A stretch of 64,000 bases of DNA from NCBI GenBank assembly GCA_947456815.1, contig CANGTL010000007.1, positions 1 through 64,000 on the forward strand. Direction: 5' to 3'. The DNA comes from Flavobacteriaceae bacterium. Lineage in GTDB: Bacteria > Bacteroidota > Bacteroidia > Flavobacteriales > Flavobacteriaceae. The translations under genes and the position numbers were made by a program. Position 1 is the stretch's first letter. The number at the start of each line of letters is the position of its first letter. The notes beneath the pieces were generated by a model, which was not told the origin of the DNA, searched no databases, and worked only from the letters and a program-made list of their open reading frames with translations. Of the stretch, positions 25,327-34,444 are shown in pieces.

Positions 25327-26091
25327 TTATTTCCAAAACTTCAATTTCTTTTTCATACTAATTTTTCTATGGAATTTTTTCTGAAAATCGTCTGTATGAA
25401 ACCATAAGCGGTCGAAGATAGCAGCCTCAGTCTTATTGGTATATAATTTTGAATATTCCGCACTCATTTGCGAAACCATGTCTTTTCGCGGCGTCAGATG
25501 CGACATATTTTTCATTCTGCATTCAAAGTCCATTTGGGTGTGAAAGTTCATTCTATTTAAGTCGACCAAATAAAAATCATACTTATCCTCTCCTACTTTC
25601 TTTATCAAAGTATTACCAGGAGAGTGGTCTAAAAACTCAATTCCCCTTTCATGCAGCAAAAAGCAGAATTGCACAAATTGACGTAAAATATTATTGTAAT
25701 CAGGATAGTTTTCAATTTCAACTAGTTCTCGAAAAGTCAAATCAACTTTAAGGTGTTCACAGATATAAAAACTTCTGCCAAAACCGAACGTTTTTAATTC
25801 CTCTGCAAATGCAATTGGCTGTGGTGTAAGGATTCCTTTTTCTAGTAAGATGTTTGCAAATTCGAAGGAACGTCTCGCTTTTGATTTTCTAAAAAATCGA
25901 TAGACAATTCGATTGATGATATTCGGAACTTTAAAAGACTTGACGTTTATGGTTGTTGTACCCAATTCGAACAACTTAATTTTATTGCGTTGTCCATCAA
26001 CAAAAAGAGTTCCCGACGTATCGAAATGCTCAATGTTTTCGGTAATAGCCAGATGATGACTTTCGAATTTGGGGTGTATTCTTAATAGCAT
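25327..26091 (-). CDS. Kdo/WaaP-type lipopolysaccharide kinase-like protein
   Basis: 254 aa, a small protein-kinase-like fold. The catalytic loop reads FLDHSPGNTLI with Asp155 and Asn160, and the metal-binding Asp177 lies in YLVDLNRM. This matches the lipopolysaccharide kinase (Kdo/WaaP) family, which phosphorylates Kdo or heptose of the lipid A core. No signal peptide. Its position next to core-type glycosyltransferases supports an LPS role. The exact acceptor is not known; Kdo kinase (KdkA-like) is the best guess. A -7 element TACTTTTG lies at 26112-26119. Confidence 0.8.
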   Translation of the reverse strand: MLLRIHPKFESHHLAITENIEHFDTSGTLFVDGQRNKIKLFELGTTTINVKSFKVPNIINRIVYRFFRKSKARRSFEFANILLEKGILTPQPIAFAEELKTFGFGRSFYICEHLKVDLTFRELVEIENYPDYNNILRQFVQFCFLLHERGIEFLDHSPGNTLIKKVGEDKYDFYLVDLNRMNFHTQMDFECRMKNMSHLTPRKDMVSQMSAEYSKLYTNKTEAAIFDRLWFHTDDFQKKFHRKISMKKKLKFWK

Positions 26092-26111
26092 TAAATACGT
26101 TTATGAGAGAA

Positions 26112-26119
26112 CAAAAGTA
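26112..26119 (-). promoter_or_regulatory. -7 element of the LPS kinase gene
   Basis: Minus strand TACTTTTG (TAnnTTTG); implied leader about 16 nt. Confidence 0.4.
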
Positions 26120-26281
26120 GGTATTGCATTATATTTTTCCAATTTAATAGCTATTTTTACTGCAAGTTAAGCCAGTTCATTATTAGTACTTATTTTGATC
26201 TAATCCGCAGTTAATTGAATATAAGAGTATTAAAAACGAATTGTTAATCTATAAAGCATAAAAAAACATTACTTAAGTACC

Positions 26282-28132
26282 ATGCAGCAATCTAAAATGC
26301 CATTGATCAAACGACTGTATTTGGTTTTCCTTTTTAACTTCATCATACTACTTTTCATTTCATTTCAATACATCAATTTTCTCGAAAATATAGATGGTTT
26401 CTTGCTAAAAGTTTATTTGGGAATTACAACAATCAGTCATTTCTTTATTATTGGTGTTTTGCCGTTACTAGTAAGCTTAGCGCTTTTTTTTATTACTAAA
26501 TCAAGCATAATTACACAGGCTGTCAACATTATTTTGTCAACATTAGTGCTGATAGTTGTAAAGCTCGACGCCGTTATTTTCGAGCAATTTCGCTATCACA
26601 TTTCTCCAATTGTTTTGAAATTGGTTTTTGGAAAAAGGTCTTCCGATATTTTTCAGTTTTCAGCAACAAACATCGTGATTGCAATCATATTTATTTTTCT
26701 TTTGATTGGACTACAATTTGGCCTACATTATTTGTCTAAAAAAATCCTCCTTAAAAAGTCATCTTTCAAAGTAAATGCTACGATTTCGTGCTTCGTGTTT
26801 TTTTTGCTTGTAAGCAATCTCGTTTATGCTTGGTCTGATGCAAACTACTATCGACCAGTAACTCAAATCAAGAATGTTTTTCCGGTATTTTTTCCATTAA
26901 CAGCCGATAAACTAATGATGAATCTAGGTCTGGTTGACTTAGAAAAAATGCGGCAAAATGAAAAAATGCAAATCGCAACTTCAGAAAACACAGTTCAGTA
27001 TCCCTTAAAAGCCATTACATCCGAAAATACAGGTCAAAGAAAGAATATCCTTTACCTCGTAATTGACACCTGGCGTGACGGATTTCTAACTGCCGACATC
27101 ACCCCAAACATCTTCGAATTTTCTAAGCGATGCCAAGTCTACGATAATCACTTTAGTGGTTCAAACATGACTACTGGCGGAGTTTTTTCGTTGATGTACG
27201 GCATCCCCGCAACTTACTTCGACACTTTTACGGGACAGCAAATTGCACCGGTTTTGACCAAAGAATTAGCAAAACAACAGTTTCAGTTTTCGATCTTAAG
27301 TAGCTCAAATCTCGAAAACCCGCCATTTAATCGCAATGCATTCGCGGGAATACCAGACCTCCGATTGTTTAGTAAGGGAGAAAAACCTTCCGATCGCGAT
27401 GAAGAAATTAATAATTTGTGGCTTGATGGTTTTGACAGATTCGACAAAAAGAAACCTTTTTTTGGATTTATATTCTATGATTCTGCGCATGGATTTGACT
27501 ATCCAAAAAACTATCCATTGGCATTCATACCGTCACTATCCGAAGTAAATTATCTTGCCTTAGATGATGATTATGACCCGTCATTATTGATCAATCGCTA
27601 TAAAAATTCGCTTCATTATATTGATAGTTTAATTGGAAAAGTGTTGCAGCAATTGGAAGAAAAAGGAGTTCTAAAAAACACTATTATTATTATAACGACG
27701 GACCATGGTCAAGAATTCAATGACAATAAGAAAGGTTATTGGCAACATGGTGGAAATTTTTCCAAATATCAAATAGAAGTACCAATGCTGCTTTTTGATG
27801 CGTCGAAAGCACCTAAGACCTATCAGCAAAAAACCATTCATTATGACATTGCTCCAACAATTATGAAGAACTATTTGGGAGTAATCAATGACAGTTTTGA
27901 TTATAGTTTTGGTCATGATCTGTTCAATCCCATTGCTAGATCAAGTTTTGTTTGTGGCTATAACCAACGTTTTTCCATCATCGAGGATCAGCAAATTACC
28001 AATGTTTATCCTTCTGGACTATTTGATGTTACTGACAAAAAACTGAATCTATTGGACGATTCCAAGACTAATTTTGATCTGGTTTCAAAGGAACTTAAGA
28101 ACTTGAATCGATTCTATAAAGTGAAAAAGTAG
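26282..28132 (+). CDS. YejM/PbgA-like inner-membrane sulfatase-fold protein
   Basis: 616 aa. Five membrane helices occupy residues 1-190 (DUF3413-like topology), followed by a periplasmic sulfatase-fold domain from about 255. The active-site region reads GSNMTTGGVFSLMYGIPATYF, very like the corresponding segment of enterobacterial YejM (PbgA), and the metal motifs VIDTWRDGF and ITTDHGQEFND are present. In E. coli YejM senses periplasmic LPS and controls LpxC through LapB. Whether this protein is enzymatic or regulatory is not known. It lies between an LPS kinase gene and glycan genes and is convergent with 28138-29001, only 5 bp away. Confidence 0.82.
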   Translation: MQQSKMPLIKRLYLVFLFNFIILLFISFQYINFLENIDGFLLKVYLGITTISHFFIIGVLPLLVSLALFFITKSSIITQAVNIILSTLVLIVVKLDAVIFEQFRYHISPIVLKLVFGKRSSDIFQFSATNIVIAIIFIFLLIGLQFGLHYLSKKILLKKSSFKVNATISCFVFFLLVSNLVYAWSDANYYRPVTQIKNVFPVFFPLTADKLMMNLGLVDLEKMRQNEKMQIATSENTVQYPLKAITSENTGQRKNILYLVIDTWRDGFLTADITPNIFEFSKRCQVYDNHFSGSNMTTGGVFSLMYGIPATYFDTFTGQQIAPVLTKELAKQQFQFSILSSSNLENPPFNRNAFAGIPDLRLFSKGEKPSDRDEEINNLWLDGFDRFDKKKPFFGFIFYDSAHGFDYPKNYPLAFIPSLSEVNYLALDDDYDPSLLINRYKNSLHYIDSLIGKVLQQLEEKGVLKNTIIIITTDHGQEFNDNKKGYWQHGGNFSKYQIEVPMLLFDASKAPKTYQQKTIHYDIAPTIMKNYLGVINDSFDYSFGHDLFNPIARSSFVCGYNQRFSIIEDQQITNVYPSGLFDVTDKKLNLLDDSKTNFDLVSKELKNLNRFYKVKK

Positions 28133-28137
28133 CGATT

Positions 28138-29001
28138 CTATCTAAAAAGAAACTTAAACCATTGTCCAAAATTCTTAAAGAAAATAAAACTTTTTGAAAT
28201 TTGTAAATTCTCCGCTGCTCCAACAAAATTTTTGATTTCCTCAATCTTTTTGGTCGGAAAATAACTTAGTTTCTTCCAACGCTCTGGCTCGATATAATAA
28301 AAATCAGTCATTGTCTGATAGTTGGTTTCGTCAACGGCAATCCACTTGTTAAGAAAGTCTTTGTTGACATCGATATTATGCGACCAATTCTCTAGTTTAA
28401 AACGCAACTCTGATTCGCTTCTTGCTACAGATTCGTGCAATACCATGCTGTCTAAATAAATGACTCTTTCGTTGGTTCGTCTGCAGATTTTATAGTTTGG
28501 GTAATTTGTAGCGAAGACGGATTTTTGGGGCTTATCGATATATAAGATTCCGTTCTCCGTATATTTATAAATTATCAACCAAAAAGCAAAAATCTGAATT
28601 TTATGCTTTTCCGGATTATCCAAATAAGAATCATAGCGACGTAAATCCGTTATAAACTTCTTAAAGTCGATAAAGTACTCATCCGAATCAATTTGAATCA
28701 ACCAATTACCAATGCCCATTTTATGAGAAAGCATGGTTCGTTCACGTGTATCATTTTCAATGGTTGACATTTCAGGAACATAGAAATCATCTTCGTAGAT
28801 CTCAATTTTATTATCCACGTCAAATGCTTTTAGCCACTGGTAAAAACTGGGATCAACGGTAAAGTTCTGACCTTTCCATGTTCGCAATTCCTTGTCTCTA
28901 GCTAAAAAAATTCGATCAGAATCTTCATAAACTGGAGGAATAGATTGCTTTAATAGCTCATAGTCGTACGACAACAGAAACCCAACATGTATTTTTTTCA
29001 T
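28138..29001 (-). CDS. GT2-like glycosyltransferase, last gene of the pse operon
   Basis: 287 aa, no signal peptide. The core resembles a GT-A fold: KIHVGFLLSYDYELL at the start, then WLIQIDSDEYFIDF with a D-x-D metal motif near residue 107, and LDSMVLHESVARSE later. I do not recognise a named subfamily. It follows the 489-aa gene by 33 bp and closes the operon that begins with pseB, so it may add sugars to the pseudaminic acid-containing glycan. The C-terminal basic tail (FFKNFGQWFKFLFR) suggests membrane association. Confidence 0.7.
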   Translation of the reverse strand: MKKIHVGFLLSYDYELLKQSIPPVYEDSDRIFLARDKELRTWKGQNFTVDPSFYQWLKAFDVDNKIEIYEDDFYVPEMSTIENDTRERTMLSHKMGIGNWLIQIDSDEYFIDFKKFITDLRRYDSYLDNPEKHKIQIFAFWLIIYKYTENGILYIDKPQKSVFATNYPNYKICRRTNERVIYLDSMVLHESVARSESELRFKLENWSHNIDVNKDFLNKWIAVDETNYQTMTDFYYIEPERWKKLSYFPTKKIEEIKNFVGAAENLQISKSFIFFKNFGQWFKFLFR

Positions 29002-29034
29002 AACCTAATTCCTTACAATTAATACTACTTTATA

Positions 29035-30504
29035 TTAGCTAAACCACTTTACAAATCGTTTCACCCGCCGTAAAATAAAATTCGCTTTAATCGATTTTCC
29101 GTTAAACTTGCCTTTACTAATTCCCATCGGAGTGTAAAATTTATAATCGATTCCAAAGTTCTCGAACCAATAGCCAAACTTAAGAGGGTTTTCTATTTTC
29201 ACTTCTGGAAAAACATAGTTATCGTCGGTCAATACTGTCATTAGTTCATCATGGCTCTTCGGAATAACTGCACAATCTAGACTTTCATAGGCGGCTCTTC
29301 CAAGCAATACGACTTTTTTACCAGAAAAGGCAGCTTCCACTCCAACTGTCGAGGTAAATACGATAATAATATCACTCTTGTCTACCAATTCATAACTATC
29401 AACAATATCTTCCGGCGCAATAACTTCGATATTGGAGGACTTTATGCGTTCATTGATAAATCGATTTTGTGTATTGTCAATTCCCTTGAGATTTGGATGA
29501 ACACGCATGTATAACTTAATATTCGGGAACGCCTTTAAACTCTCGGCAATTGCTAAAATTCCTTCATTATCATTGTCGTAAAACTTGGGACCAAAACCCG
29601 CCAATCCTTCATATTCATCTAAAGAAGAATTGAATATTGTAATGATTTTTTTGCCTTTATTTCTTTCGAAACTTTCCGGCAATTGCCCGTACTTTTGATT
29701 TTTAGTGAAAGAATACCACGCATCTTCTACACGTTTTACACGTTTACTATAAAATTTTTCACCTATAACTTCTCGGTCTGGCGCATTATTATTCCATAAC
29801 GTCTGAATTTCTTTGGTAATCGCCTCAAAAGAATGTGGAATCGAATTGACCCGGAATAAGAAATTTTTCATTTTTCCGCCGCGTTCATGAGTTGCGTAAT
29901 CTACGTTTCGGTGTTCACATACTCGCAACAACGGTCTATTTTCTATGAATCTGCCATTAAAGATAATCACTAGATCTGGCTTGATTTTATCCAAAACCAA
30001 ATGAAAAAGATCGTATAAATAGGCACCAGTAAGTAATCCACGATCTATAAAATTCCTGTATTTTGCTAAATCTGGTTGATGATCTCTTGTAAAGGAAACC
30101 AACGATGACATTGTCGCCATCCCATTGTCGTAGGACTTATATTGATGCGCTTTAAGCTCGTTTATAGTAGTAAACTGTGCAGCTTTGTAACCTGATTGCT
30201 TGAATGCTTCTAACGTCATAAACTGATCGTAATTCAGCACGTGCAGGTTTTTGTTATTGTTGACACTTGCCTTCAATGCATCTAAACCTTTGTTAACTCT
30301 TGAATGACAAACCTGACAATGCATCAACTTGTGCTCTGGATTGTGAAAACACGTTTGAAAATTGCCTTTGCAAATGATCCAATAAATTGTATTCCCATTT
30401 TCTAGCAAACGCTGCATGATTTCCAATTCCGTTTCAAGATGCGGCGTTGGATGATTGGACGTTTGAAGGAGAATAGTTTGATTTATAATGGTATCTAGAT
30501 GCAT
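29035..30504 (-). CDS. Capsule-synthesis-like GT-B protein with N-terminal Cys motif, candidate CMP-Pse transferase
   Basis: 489 aa. The C-terminal half resembles KpsC/KpsS-type capsule synthesis domains: YMRVHPNLKG (His-Pro) and FTSTVGVEAAFSGKKVVLLG. The N-terminus has C45-x6-C52-x10-C63-x2-C66, a spacing I recall from uncharacterised proteins in surface polysaccharide loci; it could bind metal. No transmembrane segment. It lies 6 bp after the pseudaminic acid synthase gene. By context it may transfer Pse from CMP-Pse to a glycan or protein; this is inference. Confidence 0.65.
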   Translation of the reverse strand: MHLDTIINQTILLQTSNHPTPHLETELEIMQRLLENGNTIYWIICKGNFQTCFHNPEHKLMHCQVCHSRVNKGLDALKASVNNNKNLHVLNYDQFMTLEAFKQSGYKAAQFTTINELKAHQYKSYDNGMATMSSLVSFTRDHQPDLAKYRNFIDRGLLTGAYLYDLFHLVLDKIKPDLVIIFNGRFIENRPLLRVCEHRNVDYATHERGGKMKNFLFRVNSIPHSFEAITKEIQTLWNNNAPDREVIGEKFYSKRVKRVEDAWYSFTKNQKYGQLPESFERNKGKKIITIFNSSLDEYEGLAGFGPKFYDNDNEGILAIAESLKAFPNIKLYMRVHPNLKGIDNTQNRFINERIKSSNIEVIAPEDIVDSYELVDKSDIIIVFTSTVGVEAAFSGKKVVLLGRAAYESLDCAVIPKSHDELMTVLTDDNYVFPEVKIENPLKFGYWFENFGIDYKFYTPMGISKGKFNGKSIKANFILRRVKRFVKWFS

Positions 30505-30510
30505 GATAAA

Positions 30511-31563
30511 TTAAATATTATTTGAGACAAGAGCAAATTCCAATTGCATTGCTGTTCCTTTTTGCAAATCCTTTACAGCTTTCAATCCTAACAGTTGCTG
30601 TAAATACTTTGGGTGTAATCCAAATCCGGGTCTTACCGATCGCAAGTTGCTTTCAGTAAAAACATCGCCCGCTTTGATGTCTTCTGCAATGTATAAAGAG
30701 CGGCTAAAATCTTTTCCTTTCGCTTGTTTTTCTGTCAGGTTGTAATCAACAACACCAACTGCCTTTTCTGCTTCACGGACGGCTTTTACCATAGCGGTGA
30801 ACTCCGCTTCATTCATAGAAAAAGACGCGTCTGGCCCACCGATTGAACGATCTGTAATAAAGTGTTTTTCAATAATTCTTGCACCAAATGCAGTAGCAAC
30901 AATTGGCACGGTGCTTCCCATCGTATGATCTGACAGTCCACTAACAACACCGTAGCGCTCCGACAAATCTTTCACCATAATCATATTGGCTTCTTCGATT
31001 GGAGCCGGATAACTCGAGGTGCATTTTAGCAAAGCAATATCATGATTGCCTTGTCTTTTGCATGCGGCTAACGCAAGCTCGATATCTTCTTGCTCTGCAA
31101 TTCCGGTAGAGATAATAATTGGTTTTCCTTTAGAAGCCACGTACTCAATCAGCGGAATATCGGTAATCTCAAAAGAGGCGATTTTATAGGCTGGTGTATT
31201 TAAAGTTTCGAGAAAATCAACTGCAGTCTTATCGAAGGGTGAAGAAAAGCAAACCAATCCTTCTTTTGCAGCTGCAGCGTATATTTGTTCGTGCCATTCC
31301 CATGGTGTGTAGGCTTCTTGGTACAAATCATACAATTTCCGTCCATCCCAAATTGTTCCCTTTATTAGAAAATCTTCTTGATCTGAATCTAAAGTAATGG
31401 TGTCAGCGGTATAAGTCTGCAATTTGATGCAATCCGCTCCTGCCCTTTTTGCTGCTTTGATTGTTGCCAGCGCATTCTCGAGATTTCCATTGTGATTGGC
31501 GGAAAGTTCAGCAATGATAAAAACGGGATTATTTTTGTCGATAGTGTGATTTCCTATTTTCAT
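30511..31563 (-). CDS. pseI: Pseudaminic acid synthase
   Basis: 350 aa. It condenses 6-deoxy-AltdiNAc with phosphoenolpyruvate to form pseudaminic acid. Sequence shows the NeuB-type barrel (FIIAELSANHNGNLENAL at the start, KLQTYTADTITL, CFSSPFDKTAVDFL, LSDHTMG, EKHFITDR) and a C-terminal antifreeze-like SAF domain (FSRSLYIAEDIKAGDVFTE, VRPGFGLHPKYL). These phrases agree with PseI of Campylobacter rather than sialic or legionaminic acid synthases. It overlaps the upstream GNAT gene by 4 bp and sits in the pseB-C-F operon. Confidence 0.93.
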   Translation of the reverse strand: MKIGNHTIDKNNPVFIIAELSANHNGNLENALATIKAAKRAGADCIKLQTYTADTITLDSDQEDFLIKGTIWDGRKLYDLYQEAYTPWEWHEQIYAAAAKEGLVCFSSPFDKTAVDFLETLNTPAYKIASFEITDIPLIEYVASKGKPIIISTGIAEQEDIELALAACKRQGNHDIALLKCTSSYPAPIEEANMIMVKDLSERYGVVSGLSDHTMGSTVPIVATAFGARIIEKHFITDRSIGGPDASFSMNEAEFTAMVKAVREAEKAVGVVDYNLTEKQAKGKDFSRSLYIAEDIKAGDVFTESNLRSVRPGFGLHPKYLQQLLGLKAVKDLQKGTAMQLEFALVSNNI

Positions 31564-32573
31564 ATTTTCTTGATGTAGTGATAACTGGGACTTCCTTCAT
31601 AATTGATTGTTGAATCTAAAACAAAACCTGCTTTTTCAAAAGCTTTGGCTGATGCTACATTTTCTGTTTTGATGTAGGCCACAACCAATTGTGGATGCTC
31701 TTTCAAAAATAAATCGGTTGCCATCGCAATCATTGACGCTGCATAGCCTTTTCCGCGATGCTCGCGATCATTTGAAATTCCAATGACTGCTGTTCGGTCT
31801 GAATTCACTTGTATCCGAACTTGGCCAATGGCTTGATTTAAGTGATTTTCAAAAACAAGCATTTGACAATCTTGATCTTTTATCTTATTGAAAAACCATT
31901 CTTTATGACCTTGCAACGTAATAGGTTTTGACTGGTAGGAATTTTCTCGAACTGTAGCGTCATTTGCCCAATCAAAATACAACATCATATCAGATTCATT
32001 GGCTTTTCGACATGAAATTGCTCTATTGATTTTAGCATGATATACAACATCTAAAAAACGGTTCTCAAAATAGCAATGTTCTTTCAATCGCGCTTCCTCG
32101 TTGAATCCACAATCAAGTAAAACTTTATACAAATGGGGTCGAAGATCAAAAGCGTAAGTAAATATCTTATGAAAATTAAGTTCGCCAAAAGCAACTTTCT
32201 CAATTAGCTTCAAATAATTTGACCAATATTTGGCAAAATGTTGCTGTTCAAGTTCCGTTTTCATAACGAAAGAAATCTCGGCATTCTTGTCGATCCAATT
32301 GATGTGAACCAAACCACCATATCCAATAAAAACTTTATTTTCAAAAAAAGAAAACAAAAGTTGATTGGGTTTTTCTTGCTCGAAAAGGTCAGAAACTACG
32401 GTCTCAAAATAATGCTCTTGATTTTCTTTTGTCAATGGTTCAGATTGACGCAAGTGATACAACTGTTCGTTTCTAATTTCTAAAATCGCGTATTTATCTT
32501 GATCCCGAATGGGTTCAATGCTGTAGCTTTCGTTACTGAAGATTTGCTGTGACAAACATTTATAACTTCTCAT
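31560..32573 (-). CDS. Tandem GNAT acetyltransferase, PseH-like
   Basis: 337 aa with two GNAT domains. The first (about residues 15-175) is a RimJ/RimL-like domain (RNEQLYHLRQSEPLT, ISFVMKTELEQQHF, KVLLDCGFNEEARLKEHCYF). The second (about 185-337) carries the YFDWANDATVRENS and HRGKGYAASMI phrases and a KAFEKAGF C-terminal motif, as in PseH and in GNAT domains fused to PseG. One domain is likely the UDP-altrosamine N-acetyltransferase of pseudaminic acid synthesis. It lies between pseF and pseI, the place where PseG (UDP-sugar hydrolase) is often found; no PseG-type domain is visible. Confidence 0.75.
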   Translation of the reverse strand: MRSYKCLSQQIFSNESYSIEPIRDQDKYAILEIRNEQLYHLRQSEPLTKENQEHYFETVVSDLFEQEKPNQLLFSFFENKVFIGYGGLVHINWIDKNAEISFVMKTELEQQHFAKYWSNYLKLIEKVAFGELNFHKIFTYAFDLRPHLYKVLLDCGFNEEARLKEHCYFENRFLDVVYHAKINRAISCRKANESDMMLYFDWANDATVRENSYQSKPITLQGHKEWFFNKIKDQDCQMLVFENHLNQAIGQVRIQVNSDRTAVIGISNDREHRGKGYAASMIAMATDLFLKEHPQLVVAYIKTENVASAKAFEKAGFVLDSTINYEGSPSYHYIKKI

Positions 32574-33258
32574 CGAGGATTAATTTGAATTTCATTTCAG
32601 CCAATTTCCAATCTATTTCGCTATCAATGTCGTGTGCTTGAAGTTCATCAATTGCGATTGCAGTTGTATTAGCCGTTCGTAAGCTTCTATTCTGATATAG
32701 CGCTGCAACTTCGAAAGTATAAAACATGCCGGCATCATGGTATGTGTTCTCTAAATCTTGAGTTCGTGTATTGGATTGAGATGCATCAACAGCCTGAATC
32801 TTTCCAGCAAAATCAAGTCTTAACGCCCTTTGAATAGGGTGTGAATACGCCAATACTGGAAAGACACAGTCTGATTTGGTTTCCTTTAATTTTTGAAATG
32901 AACTCTTAAGCAATTCACTTGTAACAAAAGGTGCGCAAGCATATATGCACGTGGCAATTTCGAAGGTTCTATTTTGATTTTTGTACCAATCAAGGACTTC
33001 TATAAGCACATCGACTGTAGTTGCAAAATCATTGCTATTCTCATCACTTCTTAGAAAAGGAACGCTAGCTCCGTAAACTTTTGCGATGGTCGCTATTTCA
33101 ATGTCGTCGGTAGACACTACTACTTCATCATACAGATTACTATTGATTGCAGCTTCAATCGCATAAGCAATAATCGGTTTCCCAGCGAAATCACGAATGT
33201 TTTTTCTAGGAATCCTCTTGCTTCCGCCACGAGCTGGAATGATAGCAATACTAGGCAT
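32560..33258 (-). CDS. pseF: Pseudaminic acid cytidylyltransferase
   Basis: 232 aa. It activates pseudaminic acid with CTP to give CMP-Pse. The N-terminal nucleotide motif IIPARGGSKRIPRKNI, then VSTDDIEIATIA and the YHDAGMFYTF segment are typical of PseF within the NeuA/KdsB family. It overlaps pseC by 8 bp and the GNAT gene by 14 bp, consistent with translational coupling. Confidence 0.92.
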   Translation of the reverse strand: MPSIAIIPARGGSKRIPRKNIRDFAGKPIIAYAIEAAINSNLYDEVVVSTDDIEIATIAKVYGASVPFLRSDENSNDFATTVDVLIEVLDWYKNQNRTFEIATCIYACAPFVTSELLKSSFQKLKETKSDCVFPVLAYSHPIQRALRLDFAGKIQAVDASQSNTRTQDLENTYHDAGMFYTFEVAALYQNRSLRTANTTAIAIDELQAHDIDSEIDWKLAEMKFKLILDEKL

Positions 33259-34438
33259 AATAATTTTTGATTGTTTGAATTACAAAATCTTGTTCTTCAT
33301 TGCTCAAAGTTGGATACATTGGCAAGCTAATGCAATTCTTATAATACTGTTCCACTTTTGGAAAATCACCTTCTTTCCAACCTAATGCTTTGTAATAAGG
33401 CATGAGGTGACAAGGAATGTAGTGTATTTGTGCAAATATCTTATGTTCGCGCAAGTAATTGTATAATCCGAGACGATCTTCAACTTCAATGACATACAAA
33501 TGGTACGCATGCCCAGAAACTAATCCCGATTGACCCTTAATAAAAGTACAGTCTGCAAAAGATGTTTCATACTTTTTTGCAATTGACTTTCTTTTTACCA
33601 AGCCTTCATCGGCGCGTGTTAATTGGCTAATTCCCAATGCAGCTTGAAAATCGGTGAAGCGATAATTGTATCCTAGCGTTTGCATTTCCATGTACCAGCC
33701 GGGAAAAGATGCATGCTCTTCAACTGGCTGTCCGGAGGCAAATTCCACTGAGTTTTTAAAAACTGAAACGTCACGGGTAATTCCGTGGGTTCTAAGCTCG
33801 AGTAGCTTTTTGTAAAGTTTCTCATCGTTGGTAGTAATCATTCCTCCTTCGCCTGTTGCAATATGCTTTACGGGATGAAACGAAAATATTGCCAACTCAG
33901 CGAAATTACCGTTACCGCAATTTTGATTTGTACCAGATTTATCTGTAAAAAAGCCTCCTGGGGAGTGACATGAATCTTCCAAAATCCAAAGTCCATATTC
34001 ATCTGCTAACTGCCGAAATGCTTCCAAATCTACAGCTCTTCCAGCAAAATCAACAGGGACAATGCCTTTGTATGTTCCCTTAGGAGCTGCTTTTAAAAGT
34101 GTCTCGACTTTGTCAATATCTAATAAATAAGTTTCTGGGTCAATATCAGAAAAAACCACTTCGCCCCCGCAATATCTTATACAATTGGCAGAGGCTGCAA
34201 ACGTTAGCGGTGTTGTAATGACTTTATCTCCATCTTGAACTCCCAAGGCTAACGCAGATAAATGCAAAGCAGCGGTTCCGTTAGAAACTGCCACCGCGTA
34301 TTTGGAGCCAATATAAGCTGCAAATACATTTTCAAATTCTAAAATGGTTGGCCCTTGTGTAAGAAAATCTCCTTTTAAGGCAGTAGCAACAGCTTTTATA
34401 TCTTCTTCGGTAATATTTTGTCTTCCGTAAGGTATCAT
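33251..34438 (-). CDS. pseC: UDP-4-amino-4,6-dideoxy-N-acetyl-beta-L-altrosamine transaminase
   Basis: 395 aa, DegT/DnrJ/EryC1 aminotransferase family. The PLP-binding lysine lies in FSFHPVKHIATGEGGMI. Other motifs: IPYGRQNITEEDI at the start, SNGTAALHLSALALG, EDSCHSPGG and YNYRFTDFQAALG. Together with pseB directly upstream (6 bp) this identifies PseC, the second enzyme of pseudaminic acid synthesis, which uses glutamate as amino donor. Confidence 0.92.
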   Translation of the reverse strand: MIPYGRQNITEEDIKAVATALKGDFLTQGPTILEFENVFAAYIGSKYAVAVSNGTAALHLSALALGVQDGDKVITTPLTFAASANCIRYCGGEVVFSDIDPETYLLDIDKVETLLKAAPKGTYKGIVPVDFAGRAVDLEAFRQLADEYGLWILEDSCHSPGGFFTDKSGTNQNCGNGNFAELAIFSFHPVKHIATGEGGMITTNDEKLYKKLLELRTHGITRDVSVFKNSVEFASGQPVEEHASFPGWYMEMQTLGYNYRFTDFQAALGISQLTRADEGLVKRKSIAKKYETSFADCTFIKGQSGLVSGHAYHLYVIEVEDRLGLYNYLREHKIFAQIHYIPCHLMPYYKALGWKEGDFPKVEQYYKNCISLPMYPTLSNEEQDFVIQTIKNYYA

Positions 34439-34444
34439 GCTGAT

